A stretch of 55,847 bases of DNA, from positions 1 to 55,847 of the forward strand of contig WQZD01000018.1 of assembly GCA_009780915.1 (NCBI GenBank), read 5' to 3'. Below the pieces are notes generated by a model. It did no database searches, was not told where the DNA came from, and worked only from the letters and a program-made list of their open reading frames with translations. The position numbers and the translations under genes were made by a program. This document shows positions 15,952 through 26,071 of this stretch, in pieces. This DNA comes from Propionibacteriaceae bacterium (GTDB taxonomy: Bacteria > Actinomycetota > Actinomycetes > Propionibacteriales > Propionibacteriaceae). The first letter of the stretch is position 1, and each line of letters opens with the position of its first letter.

Positions 15952-17448
15952 ATGCTTCAGCGAGTCGCGAATGTGCTCGTCAACCTGGTCAGGATGCCGA
16001 ACAGGATCAAGGATCTGCATGCCTTCATGGCCTCGCAGGGTTTCCCCGGTCGCCCGGGGATCCCGGCCGACGCGCAGGGCCCGGCGACGTTCGCGAGGAT
16101 CTCGAACGACTTGGCCGAGGTGCGGTCCGCTGTCGCCGACGTGCACGAGCAGAGCCGGTGGGCGGAGTACTTCGCCGAGGTGTCCGCCGTGAACGCGACC
16201 ACGCTCCTGCGTCGCACCCATCGGGTGGGCAAGCCCTTCCACGTCCTCTTCCTGATCCATCACGTCGGCGCCTGGGCGAGCGTCGCGCCGGTCATCCAGC
16301 GTCTGTCGCAGGACCCGGATTTCATCGTCACCGCCGCGTCCATCGGCCCGAAGTTCCGCGGCCGCAGCAGTGCCGGCACGCGGGTGGTCGACGAGGAGCT
16401 GGATCGCATGGGGGTGACCCACATCCGTCTGCCCATCCCGCAGGTGCACCAGTCGTTGCGGATCATCGAGGCGTTGTCGCCCGACGTCATCTTCCGCCAG
16501 TCCCAATGGGATCAGGATTACGAGGACGCGTTCAAGATCCCGTCGTTGGACTTCACCCGGTTGTGCTACATCCCGTACGAGACCATGAACCTGTTGGAGG
16601 TCGCGGGCGTCCCGTCGTCGGAGACCGCCCTGACCTCTCAGCTGCACCAGGTCGCCTGGCGGGTCTACTGGGCCAATGAGACCGCCCTGGCGCAGTCCGA
16701 GGAGCTCATGGGTCGCACCATGCCCGGATATGTGGCGACCGGCCATCCGAAGTTGGAGCACATCCGGGCGGCGCAGCCCTGGTGGCCGCTGGACGGCGCG
16801 AAAGCGCCAGGCGCGCGGACCGCCAAGCGTGTCCTGTGGTCCGCCCATCACAGCGTCGACCAGGACTGGACCAAGTTCGGGATGTTCCCCCAGATGATCG
16901 GCCCTATGACGCGGTGGGCCCGCGCCCACAAGGACGTCCAAGTCGTCTTGATGTCGCATCCCCTGCTGGAGATCATGCTGCGCGACCCCCACGCCGGCCC
17001 ATGGACCGACGAGATGGTGGACCATTGGTTCGAGCAGTGGAACGAGTTGCCCAACACGGCGGTGTACACCGGCGCCGACTACGCCGGGTTGTTCAAGGCG
17101 TCCGACGCGATGATCACGGACGGAATCAGCATGCTCCTGGAGTACCAGATCGTCGGCAAACCGCTGGTCTTCGTGGAGAGGGACGGGCATCGGGCGTTCA
17201 ACTGCCTCGGGGAGGTCGTCATGGACGGGCTGCACCGGACACCGGACGTGGGCCAGGCCCTGAAGCTCCTCCAGTCATGGCTGAACGGCGCCAAGGACAC
17301 CCACGCCCCTCGCCAGCCGGAGGTGGTGGCGGCCCTGTTCGCCCATGACGACGCCGCTGAGCGTATCGTCGCCGACCTCAAGGCCGGGCTGGAGGCCGCG
17401 AGCGTCGACGAAGGGCTCTCGGTGGACGCGGTGTCTCAGCCGCGCTGA
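15952..17448 (+). CDS. CDP-glycerol glycerophosphotransferase-like GT-B protein
   Basis: A 498-residue soluble protein. The first 60 residues are helical and amphipathic. Residues about 95-190 have VLFLIHHVGAWASVAPVI and VIFRQSQWDQDYEDAFKI, the latter followed by LCYIPYET, as in TagB/TagF-type proteins. The C-terminal half has the analogous LMSHPLLE and a final SDAMITDGISMLLEY with GKPLVF, the family I-T-D-x-x-S-x-x-x-E pattern. This fold transfers glycerol phosphate or a related group from a CDP-linked donor. The substrate is not known. A strong AAGGAGAG site precedes ATG 15952. It could act with the similar domain at 33923-36181. Confidence 0.7.
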   Translation: MLQRVANVLVNLVRMPNRIKDLHAFMASQGFPGRPGIPADAQGPATFARISNDLAEVRSAVADVHEQSRWAEYFAEVSAVNATTLLRRTHRVGKPFHVLFLIHHVGAWASVAPVIQRLSQDPDFIVTAASIGPKFRGRSSAGTRVVDEELDRMGVTHIRLPIPQVHQSLRIIEALSPDVIFRQSQWDQDYEDAFKIPSLDFTRLCYIPYETMNLLEVAGVPSSETALTSQLHQVAWRVYWANETALAQSEELMGRTMPGYVATGHPKLEHIRAAQPWWPLDGAKAPGARTAKRVLWSAHHSVDQDWTKFGMFPQMIGPMTRWARAHKDVQVVLMSHPLLEIMLRDPHAGPWTDEMVDHWFEQWNELPNTAVYTGADYAGLFKASDAMITDGISMLLEYQIVGKPLVFVERDGHRAFNCLGEVVMDGLHRTPDVGQALKLLQSWLNGAKDTHAPRQPEVVAALFAHDDAAERIVADLKAGLEAASVDEGLSVDAVSQPR

Positions 17449-18650
17449 GACACGCTCCGGGCCTCCAGGGTCAGCAACTCGGTGGACAGCACGCGAGCCG
17501 CTGCGTCGTCGGCGTTCGCCGCGACCGTGTCGAAATAGGTGCGCATGTGGGCGGCGGGAGTCGGCAGGACCTTCCGCAAGATCGCGGCGACCATCCGAAC
17601 AGGGGCGCCCCCCAGCGCTTTGCGGACCGCGACCTTGCCCGCGGCGAGGACGCCGTGGCGGTGGCGGTAGAAGGCCAGCAGGACCCGGGCGGGCAGGGTC
17701 CCCTTGTACGAGGGGGAACAGACCATCGCGATGACGGCCCGCGTGGGCGCCGGCAGGCGCCGCAGGACGGCGTCGTCGAGGAAGAACTCCTCCATGACCG
17801 ACCTGAGCCCGGGCGTCACCCGTGCCCGCACGACGGGGGATTGGCCCATCAGGTCGAGGACGAGGAAGGTGATCGCCCAGTCGGCGATGGCCGGCGCCGA
17901 GGTCTCGAGCCAGCCCTTGTCCCTCCACCCCGTGAAGATGCGCCGCGCGATGATGTGATGTTCTTTCTGGCGCAGGACGAGGTTCTCGTCGCGGATGCGC
18001 ATCAAGGACCCGGTGCGGTTGGCCCGGTAGATGTACAGCTTGTCCGACAGCAGGACGGTCTTGCGCGAGGCCGGGTACGCCATGAAGTGGAAGATCTGGT
18101 CCTCGCCGAAAGCGACGGTCTCGTCGAAGCGCAGGTCGTTCTCGGCCAGGAATTGCGCGGACACGGCGGTGCGCCACACGAAGGGGCTCGCGTCCTCGGC
18201 GAACAGCAGCGCGTCCTCATAGGGGGAGTACACCCGGTCGCGGGGGCTGAGCACTGTGTCCAGCCACGGGTAGGAGGCCGACGCCGGGAAGACGGTGGCG
18301 CCGAAAGTCACGACCTGAGGGTCGTGGACGTCGAAGGCTTTCTTCACCACGGCGCACGCCTTCGGCTCCAACATGTCGTCGGAGTCCACGAACATGATGA
18401 TCGGTGCGGTGGCCGCCCTCAACCCGGCGTTGCGTGCCGCCGACAGGCCGGCGTTGGGCTGCGTGACGACATGGACCCGAGGATCGGCTGTGCTGGCCAG
18501 GTCGAGGATGGCGCCACTACGGTCGGTCGAGCCGTCGTTGACGCAGATGATCTCGATGTCGTGGAGAGTCTGGCGGCGCAACGAGTCCAGGCACAAGGCC
18601 AGGTACTGCTCCACGTTGTAGACCGGAACGATGATCGACACGTCGGCCAT
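17436..18650 (-). CDS. Family 2 glycosyltransferase
   Basis: A 404-residue GT-A fold transferase. Its N-terminus VSIIVPVYNVEQYL, IICVNDGSTDRS and MFVDSDDMLEP are the classical GT2 nucleotide-sugar and metal-binding motifs. The start ATG 18650 follows AAGGAGCTGACT. A hydrophobic helical C-terminal region (roughly 290-385) may lie at the membrane. It lies two bases after the next GT2 gene on the same strand, so the pair is co-transcribed with the ABC exporter genes upstream. The sugar is unknown. Confidence 0.88.
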   Translation of the reverse strand: MADVSIIVPVYNVEQYLALCLDSLRRQTLHDIEIICVNDGSTDRSGAILDLASTADPRVHVVTQPNAGLSAARNAGLRAATAPIIMFVDSDDMLEPKACAVVKKAFDVHDPQVVTFGATVFPASASYPWLDTVLSPRDRVYSPYEDALLFAEDASPFVWRTAVSAQFLAENDLRFDETVAFGEDQIFHFMAYPASRKTVLLSDKLYIYRANRTGSLMRIRDENLVLRQKEHHIIARRIFTGWRDKGWLETSAPAIADWAITFLVLDLMGQSPVVRARVTPGLRSVMEEFFLDDAVLRRLPAPTRAVIAMVCSPSYKGTLPARVLLAFYRHRHGVLAAGKVAVRKALGGAPVRMVAAILRKVLPTPAAHMRTYFDTVAANADDAAARVLSTELLTLEARSVSQRG

Positions 18651-18652
18651 AG

Positions 18653-19762
18653 TCAGCTCCTTCCGAAGAACTTTCGTCTGACCATGCGGGCCAGCATAGT
18701 CACCCCGCCTGATTTCAGGTAATACGCCGCCTTGGCCACCACGGAGTGCCCGCGTCGGTTGTTGCGGCTCGCGTGGAAGAGCTCGGGGGATTCGAGGATC
18801 ATCGTCAGGTCGGACTTCTTCCACGGCTCGAACAGTTCCCAGTCGAGGTGGCCGGCGGCTTTGTCAGCCAGGAAGTCCGTCCTCATCCGCTGGAGGAAGT
18901 CCAGCCGGTACTGGTCGGCGATACGGTCGTAGTTCCACTGGTAGGAGTCGTACTTCATCTTGGTCAGCACCTTGCGCAGGTACACGGCCCGCTCGGGCCG
19001 TTCACTCAGGTACCTCTCGATCTCGTCGTACTCGTCGCACACGCAGTACACCTTCTCGGGGTTCTTCACCGACGACGCTTCGTTGTCCTGGCGGTAGTGC
19101 AGGTAGGCGGGGTGGAGGAAGAAGACCCTCTCGGCCGAGATCCAGACCTTCGTGGAGAAGCCCAGGTCCTGGTACGAGGCGCCCGGCGTGGGCAGGAAAT
19201 CGATCTCGTTGTCGACCAGGAACTCCCGGGAGTACAGAGCCGTCCAGATGCAGGGCTTGAGATAGAACATGTCCTGTTCCGTCTGGGGGTTCACCACACG
19301 ATCGCACAGACTCGCGGGGTAGACCTCGATGAACTGATCGGTGGGGTACGGCGTGGACCAGTGGTTCAGGAAGTTGGACTTCACCATCTGCACGTCGTGG
19401 GCGGTGATCGTCTCGTGCAGGATCGCGAACATGTTCTCGTCGACGAAATCGTCCGACTCGACGATGCCGATGTAGGTCCCCCGTGCGCGGGCCAGCCCCT
19501 GGTTCATCGAGTCGCCATAGCCGGAGTTGGCCTTGTCGATCACCGTGAACCTGTCGTCGGTGGACACATAGGACTCGATGATCTCCCGCGAGGAGTCGGT
19601 GGAGCCGTCGTTGATGCAGATGACCTCCAGGTCGGTGAAGGTCTGCTTCTGGATGGACGCCAGGCACTGGTCGAGGTAGCGCTCCACGTTGAAGATCGGC
19701 ACCAGCACCGTGATCGCCGGCGCGGCGCCCTCGGTGTCGTGATGTCCATGGTGGTCTGTCAT
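18653..19762 (-). CDS. Family 2 glycosyltransferase
   Basis: A 369-residue GT2 enzyme with ITVLVPIFNVERYL, VICINDGSTDSSREI and GIVESDDFVDENMF. The middle TPGASYQDLGFSTKVWI stretch, with an acceptor-site Q-D, is common to envelope polysaccharide transferases of this type. GAAAGGA precedes the ATG. Transcription runs from the exporter genes into this gene and then the GT2 at 17436-18650. The N-terminus has a short His-rich tract (HHGHHD). Acceptor and donor are not predictable. Confidence 0.88.
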   Translation of the reverse strand: MTDHHGHHDTEGAAPAITVLVPIFNVERYLDQCLASIQKQTFTDLEVICINDGSTDSSREIIESYVSTDDRFTVIDKANSGYGDSMNQGLARARGTYIGIVESDDFVDENMFAILHETITAHDVQMVKSNFLNHWSTPYPTDQFIEVYPASLCDRVVNPQTEQDMFYLKPCIWTALYSREFLVDNEIDFLPTPGASYQDLGFSTKVWISAERVFFLHPAYLHYRQDNEASSVKNPEKVYCVCDEYDEIERYLSERPERAVYLRKVLTKMKYDSYQWNYDRIADQYRLDFLQRMRTDFLADKAAGHLDWELFEPWKKSDLTMILESPELFHASRNNRRGHSVVAKAAYYLKSGGVTMLARMVRRKFFGRS

Positions 19763-19780
19763 GTCAGTCCTTTCCTGCCG

Positions 19781-20539
19781 TCAGGCGCCCTGGTGAAGAA
19801 GGTCGACCGCTTCGGCGATGGTGCCGTCCAGGACGACTTCCCCTTGTCGTAAGACGATCCCGCGGTCGCAGATCTCTTGGATGCGACGCAAGTCGTGGGA
19901 GACGACGACCAAGGTCTGGCCGGCGGCTTTCAGTTCCCGGATCCTGTCCAGGCACTTGCGCTGGAAGGGCTCGTCGCCGACCGCGAGGATCTCGTCGACC
20001 AGGAAGATGTCGGGTTGGGAGTGGATCGCCACGGAGAACGCGAGGCGCAAGAACATCCCCGACGAATAGAACTTCACTTCGGTGTCGATGAACTTCTCGA
20101 TCTCGGAGAAGGCCACGATGTCGTCGAACTTCCGCTCGATCTCCTCTTCGCTCATCCCGAGGATGGCGCCGTTGAGGTAGACGTTCTCCCGGCCTGTGAG
20201 GTCGGGGTGGAAGCCCGCGCCGACCTCGATGAGACCGGCCACGAGCCCCTTGATCTGGACGTCCCCCGCGTCGGGCTGCATGACTCCCGAGATGAGTTTC
20301 AGCAGGGTCGACTTCCCGGAGCCGTTCAGGCCGAGCAGGCCCACGGACTCGCCCGAGCCGATGGAGATCGAGACGTTGTTCAGGGCTTTGAAGGTCTGAC
20401 TGAGCTCGCCCTTGCGGCCTTTCACGGTCCACACCACGTACTCTTTGATCGAGCGGGTGTGGCGCAGCGTGAAGATCTTATCCACGGACTGGACGCGGAT
20501 CACAGGCTCGTCGGGGGTCGGATCGACAGTGTTCGTCAT
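19781..20539 (-). CDS. Polysaccharide ABC exporter, ATP-binding subunit (Wzt-like)
   Basis: Energises export of a lipid-linked polysaccharide with the permease at 20542. The 252-residue protein has Walker A GLNGSGKSTLL (about 73-83), the Q-loop region GLIEVGAGFHPDLTGREN typical of TagH/Wzt proteins, the ABC signature YSSGMFLRLAF, Walker B IFLVDEILAVGD and the switch histidine VVSHDLR. The start ATG 20539 is within three bases of the permease stop. It lacks the long C-terminal carbohydrate-binding domain of E. coli O9a-type Wzt, suggesting a TagGH-like or chain-length-independent exporter. Confidence 0.93.
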   Translation of the reverse strand: MTNTVDPTPDEPVIRVQSVDKIFTLRHTRSIKEYVVWTVKGRKGELSQTFKALNNVSISIGSGESVGLLGLNGSGKSTLLKLISGVMQPDAGDVQIKGLVAGLIEVGAGFHPDLTGRENVYLNGAILGMSEEEIERKFDDIVAFSEIEKFIDTEVKFYSSGMFLRLAFSVAIHSQPDIFLVDEILAVGDEPFQRKCLDRIRELKAAGQTLVVVSHDLRRIQEICDRGIVLRQGEVVLDGTIAEAVDLLHQGA

Positions 20540-20541
20540 CG

Positions 20542-21435
20542 TCACAGCTCCTCGGCGAATCGGGATTCGTGGGTACGGAAGACCAGTTGTCCCAGCACCA
20601 GCAGGACGACGGAGATGGCGAATCCCACGCAGATCCACATGCCGAAACCGGGCGGGTTGGCCGCGTTCGCCGTGATCACGGTGATCGGCGTGCCTCCGCC
20701 GTCTCGGGTGGGCGCCCAGAAGCCGTAATGGAACAGTTCGACAGCGACGGACAAGGGGTTGCATTGGTACACGGTCCACAACCAGCCGGGCACGGCGGCC
20801 TGCACCATCGACCAGGCGTAGAACACGGGGGAGAACCAGATGGCGACCATGCTGATCAAGTCCACGATGTTCTCCGCGTCCCGGAACAGCACGTTCCAGG
20901 CGCTGAACATCAGGCCCAGGCCCAGAGCCAGCATGGCGACGAGGAGGATGCCTCCCAGGACGGCCAGGATGTTCATCGGGCCCGGACGCCAGCCGAACAG
21001 CACGGCCGCGATCAACAAGACCACCACCTGGGGGATGAAGTGGATGAACGCCACCCACAGGCTCGCCACGGGGAACAACTCGCGCGGCAGATAGATCTTT
21101 CCGACCAGGGGCGCGTTGCCGACGATGGAACTGGTCGTGTTGCGCAGGATCTCGTTGAACACGTTCACCATGACGATGCCGGAGAACAGGTAGACGATGT
21201 AGTTGGGGATCTGGGCGTTGAGCCGCAGGAACCGTCCCATCGCCAGGTAGTAGACCAGGAGTTGGATGGCGGGTTTGACGTAGGTCCACAGCATGCCGAG
21301 CACGGAGCCGCGGTACCTCACGCGCAACTCCTTGCGCACGAGCAGGCTGAGGAGGAAATACCAACGAGGGATCTCGATGAGCCCCCTCGAGTGCCCGGGG
21401 TGGTGCAGCCGCATCATGGCTGGGGTGCGATTCAC
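20542..21435 (-). CDS. Polysaccharide ABC exporter, permease subunit (Wzm/TagG-like)
   Basis: A 297-residue ABC-2 type permease with about six membrane helices. The cytoplasmic N-terminal WYFLLSLLVRKELRVRYRGS, the VLGMLWTYVKPAIQLL helix and the PLVGKIYLPRELFPVASLW amphipathic stretch are hallmarks of the Wzm/TagG family. The start is GTG 21435, with ATAGGAG upstream. It forms the channel for the ATPase at 19781-20539. The glf gene lies directly upstream (stop about eight bases before), so Galf supply and export are one operon. Confidence 0.93.
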   Translation of the reverse strand: MNRTPAMMRLHHPGHSRGLIEIPRWYFLLSLLVRKELRVRYRGSVLGMLWTYVKPAIQLLVYYLAMGRFLRLNAQIPNYIVYLFSGIVMVNVFNEILRNTTSSIVGNAPLVGKIYLPRELFPVASLWVAFIHFIPQVVVLLIAAVLFGWRPGPMNILAVLGGILLVAMLALGLGLMFSAWNVLFRDAENIVDLISMVAIWFSPVFYAWSMVQAAVPGWLWTVYQCNPLSVAVELFHYGFWAPTRDGGGTPITVITANAANPPGFGMWICVGFAISVVLLVLGQLVFRTHESRFAEEL

Positions 21436-21442
21436 CGTTCTC

Positions 21443-22636
<1,194 letters not shown>

Positions 22637-22770
22637 CTAGTCCGGACGCCAGTGGTTGATCGCCGACGCCTCCTCACCTTCGCACCCATTATGTCACGCC
22701 CTTCTGAGGTCCCCCAAAGTCCTGGGGCACGGTCGGTGGGGGTGGTTCCGCAGTCCAGGCGCCCGGCCTG

Positions 22771-24762
22771 TCACCCACAAGCGTCGACACGATACAGCGA
22801 GGCGTGGCCCACCTGGGCCACCAGGGCGAACCCGTCGGCGCCGGACAGGTCGTCGAATCCGGGATAGGGGTGGTGAGCCCCATGGACCTCTTTGTCCCCG
22901 AAATCGAGGACGTACCCGACGTTCAGATCCTTCACGGCGGGGCACACGTACGAGGGCTCGGCCACCGCGTCGACCAGCGAGTTGTTGATGATGTCCAGGT
23001 CCGGGGTCGAGGTGTAGCCCACGTGGGTGGTCGTCGTGGGGATGTTCTCCAGGGCGTACGCCATGGAACTGCCGTTCCACGGGTCGGTGGCCACGCGGAC
23101 GCCAGCCGGGACGAGGTCCGGCAACTGCTGGATCAGGGCGTACTCGTCGGCGTCCACCAAGGCCGAGTTCTCGTCGATCACGTAGGTGGACTTCACCCAG
23201 GCGATGTGCTGGCCCATGGCCGCGCTGAACTGCACCCCGCCCACGAGGATCAGGCCCGCGCACACCACCGCGACGGCACGGACCCAGGCGACGTCCAGGC
23301 GGGGCCGACGTCCGAGCCAGGCCGTGATCCCGGCGAGGATCTGCTGGGCTCCCATGATCGTGATCGGGAACAGGATCATGGGCAGCAAGGCGGCCAGGCG
23401 ATAGGGGTCGTTGTAGTACCCGGCGACGAGGAGGTTGCGCCACAGGCTGTCGTGCATCGCCGACACGGCCCACCACAGGACGCACACCACCGCCGAGGGA
23501 CCGGCCCACCACCGCAGCGACGGGGTGCGCACCAGCCAGATCAGACCGGCGACGATGAGGACGCCCAGGACCCAGAAGGGCCGTAGGAGCAAGGGGGAGG
23601 CCAGCAGGATCTCGCCGATGGAGGTCTCCGACGAGTTGGGGGGACCCCAGGACGGCTGTGTGTAGCCCAGTCGCCAGATGACGGCGAAGACCCCGAGGGC
23701 CAGCACGGTGGCGCCCATGTACGCCCAGGACAGGACACGGCGGGAGCGCCAGGTTCGGCGCACCCCCCGGTACGCCCAGGTCAGCCCCATGGGGCTCATC
23801 ATGGCGACCAAGGAGAGGAAAGCGTTGGGATGGGCGATGAACAGTCCGGGCAGGCAGGCCAGGAACATCACGACGGCATGGATCGCGGGGACGGCCAGGC
23901 GCGAGGGGGCCAGCCCGAGGATGGACGCGGCCAGGCCGAGGAGGACCGGCAGGAGGCTGAAGCCGAGGAAGTTCGGGAACAGGACCCCGAATCCGATCAG
24001 CAACGACGGGAAGGCCGCGAAGGACGACGCCAGGATGCCGATGGTTACACGCAGGACGACGCTCGCGGCAGGGAACAGACGCGAGGCGAGGAAGAGGCAG
24101 GCCAGGGGCCACACCACGGCCATGATGACCAGGTTGACGGCGTTGGACGAGTACGCGATGTTCGTCGAGCCGAGGGTGAGGTTCACCAGGGACACCAGGT
24201 CGTGCCACGCGGCCGGATAGAAGGTGGGCGGCTGGCCTCCCGAGATCATGGAGATGACGGACAGGCTCGACGCGTCATGGGTGTCGAGGATCCACCGCAC
24301 GACGTTCATGTGGAAGATGTTGTCGTACGTCTGGGAGAAGTTCCCAGGCGAGACCACCATGCGCATGAACTGCCAAATCGCGATCACGGCGGCGACGGCC
24401 AGCGCTGTCGCGGGAATCCAGATCCGTCGGCGGGCCGACTCCGCGGCCGTGCCGTCGGCGCGGCTCGTGTCGCCCACCGTCGGACGGAAGACGCGCGGGA
24501 GCAGGGACCGACCCGCGAGGTCGACTGCGAGGATGACGACGACAAGGATCACCGTCACCGCGGCGACAGGAAGCCACCCCCACGACAGGTGGATCTTCTG
24601 GGCCACGATGGCGGCCACAGAGATGATGGTGACCGACAACACAGGCGCCACCTGGACCAACGCCCACCCGCGCAGGCGCGTGACCGCGCCCACCAGCAAG
24701 CCAGGGATCAGGAGCGACGCCAGTGCCACGGCCACATAGGGGACAAGGATGAACCAATCCAT
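22771..24762 (-). CDS. Polytopic membrane protein, DUF6541-like (GT-C-type)
   Basis: A 663-residue protein with about 12-14 predicted membrane helices followed by an outer C-terminal domain. The stretch FSQTYDNIFHMNVVRWILDT (after helix 4) with a conserved acidic residue is characteristic of the actinobacterial DUF6541 membrane proteins, which look like GT-C glycosyltransferases using polyprenyl-phosphate sugars. No enzymatic assignment is proven. It lies between glf and a GT4 gene on the same strand. It could add a side-chain sugar outside the membrane. Confidence 0.75.
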   Translation of the reverse strand: MDWFILVPYVAVALASLLIPGLLVGAVTRLRGWALVQVAPVLSVTIISVAAIVAQKIHLSWGWLPVAAVTVILVVVILAVDLAGRSLLPRVFRPTVGDTSRADGTAAESARRRIWIPATALAVAAVIAIWQFMRMVVSPGNFSQTYDNIFHMNVVRWILDTHDASSLSVISMISGGQPPTFYPAAWHDLVSLVNLTLGSTNIAYSSNAVNLVIMAVVWPLACLFLASRLFPAASVVLRVTIGILASSFAAFPSLLIGFGVLFPNFLGFSLLPVLLGLAASILGLAPSRLAVPAIHAVVMFLACLPGLFIAHPNAFLSLVAMMSPMGLTWAYRGVRRTWRSRRVLSWAYMGATVLALGVFAVIWRLGYTQPSWGPPNSSETSIGEILLASPLLLRPFWVLGVLIVAGLIWLVRTPSLRWWAGPSAVVCVLWWAVSAMHDSLWRNLLVAGYYNDPYRLAALLPMILFPITIMGAQQILAGITAWLGRRPRLDVAWVRAVAVVCAGLILVGGVQFSAAMGQHIAWVKSTYVIDENSALVDADEYALIQQLPDLVPAGVRVATDPWNGSSMAYALENIPTTTTHVGYTSTPDLDIINNSLVDAVAEPSYVCPAVKDLNVGYVLDFGDKEVHGAHHPYPGFDDLSGADGFALVAQVGHASLYRVDACG

Positions 24763-24879
24763 GCGAACCTCACGTCAGACATGTGCACCACGCACGTCCA
24801 TGACTCTACCTAGATGCGCGACGTCTATTCAAACACAGGTGTGCCCTACGGGCGGCACTGGTCGGCGTGGATGAACGCC

Positions 24880-26067
24880 TCACGACGCGGGGAAGAGAGC
24901 GAGGTATCCCTCGCCCATCCTCTCCCGTGAGAAGTGCTGCGCATTGTCCACGCACGCGGCTGATATCGCGGGGTTCTTCTCGGACCTCACGACGAGGTCG
25001 AGCATCTCGTCCACGTGTGGACCTGACGTGACCCGTCCGGTGACCCCGTCGATGATGGTCTCAGGCGCCCCATCCGTCGGATAGGTGATCACGGGGGTCC
25101 CACACGCCTGCGCCTCGATGTTGACCATGGAGAGGGTCTCGTGGTGTGTGGGGTTGACGAGGACATGCGCGTCCGAGTAGGCCTGCACGAGGTGCGCGAC
25201 GTCGTCCGTCCGAGGGATGTGCTCGATGGACGTCGGCAGGCGAGTGGATCTCGGAAGGCGTCCGATGAGCCGCAGCCTGTACCCGTCGGGCAGTCGTCCC
25301 GCGAGGTCGATCAGATCCGGCAACCCCTTCTGTGCGCTCCAGACGCTGGCCACGGCCAGGACGATCTTCTCGGGGTGGTCGATGGGGGGCAGCGGGTGGA
25401 AGGTCTCCAGGTCAGTCCCATTGTGGACCGTGTGGATGGGGTACGAGGAGAGGAAGGAGCCTTCGATGACCGAGGAGAGCCAGTGCGACGGGGTCACGAT
25501 CGTCATACGGGGGACGGACGAGAACCAGGTCCGCTTCAGGACGGCGTTGCGGGTGTACCGGTCCACGGCTGAGAAGGGATACTCCCAATGGCGGGCGCCG
25601 GACTGGGGGATGGCGTCGCGATACCGCTCCTCTTCGGTGAGGTGTGCCGAATGGCCGGTGATGGCCCACATGTCGTGGAGGGTCCACAGGACGTGTCCGT
25701 GGAACTCCTCTTTCAGATAGGCGAAGAGGTGTGGGACATTGAGGTAATAACCATGGATATTGTGCAGATGGATGACGTCGGGGGAGAGGTCGGCGACCTG
25801 GGACAGGAATCGACGGGTCCTCGCTCGGGACGACATGCCGTGATTGTCGAAGAGCAAGGTCTCGCCCGCGTGCTCGAGCATGTCGAATGTGGATCCGATC
25901 TTGAAAGATCGCAGGTCGGGGGCGGCGGTTCCACGGCCATAGGCGATGGTGGGCTCATAGCCGGCGGCCTCGTACGCCCAGTACAGATCCTTGCAGATGC
26001 GACCCGTCGACCTAGTGTCGGCGAGGACGTTGACCAAGAGAACTGTCAATGGTTTTCCCATGGGCAT
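24880..26067 (-). CDS. Family 4-type glycosyltransferase (GT-B)
   Basis: A 395-residue GT-B enzyme. N-terminal VNVLADTRSTGRICKDLYWA and DVIHLHNIHGYYLNVPHLF contain acceptor-side motifs; C-terminal NPTHHETLSMVNIEAQACG and GAPETI form the E-x-x-x-x-x-x-E donor-binding motif of GT4. The protein resembles colanic-acid WcaC-like and other capsule GT4 enzymes. ATG 26067 or 26061 could be the start. It lies four bases after the flippase stop, so both are one operon. Confidence 0.87.
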   Translation of the reverse strand: MPMGKPLTVLLVNVLADTRSTGRICKDLYWAYEAAGYEPTIAYGRGTAAPDLRSFKIGSTFDMLEHAGETLLFDNHGMSSRARTRRFLSQVADLSPDVIHLHNIHGYYLNVPHLFAYLKEEFHGHVLWTLHDMWAITGHSAHLTEEERYRDAIPQSGARHWEYPFSAVDRYTRNAVLKRTWFSSVPRMTIVTPSHWLSSVIEGSFLSSYPIHTVHNGTDLETFHPLPPIDHPEKIVLAVASVWSAQKGLPDLIDLAGRLPDGYRLRLIGRLPRSTRLPTSIEHIPRTDDVAHLVQAYSDAHVLVNPTHHETLSMVNIEAQACGTPVITYPTDGAPETIIDGVTGRVTSGPHVDEMLDLVVRSEKNPAISAACVDNAQHFSRERMGEGYLALFPAS

Positions 26068-26071
26068 CAGT

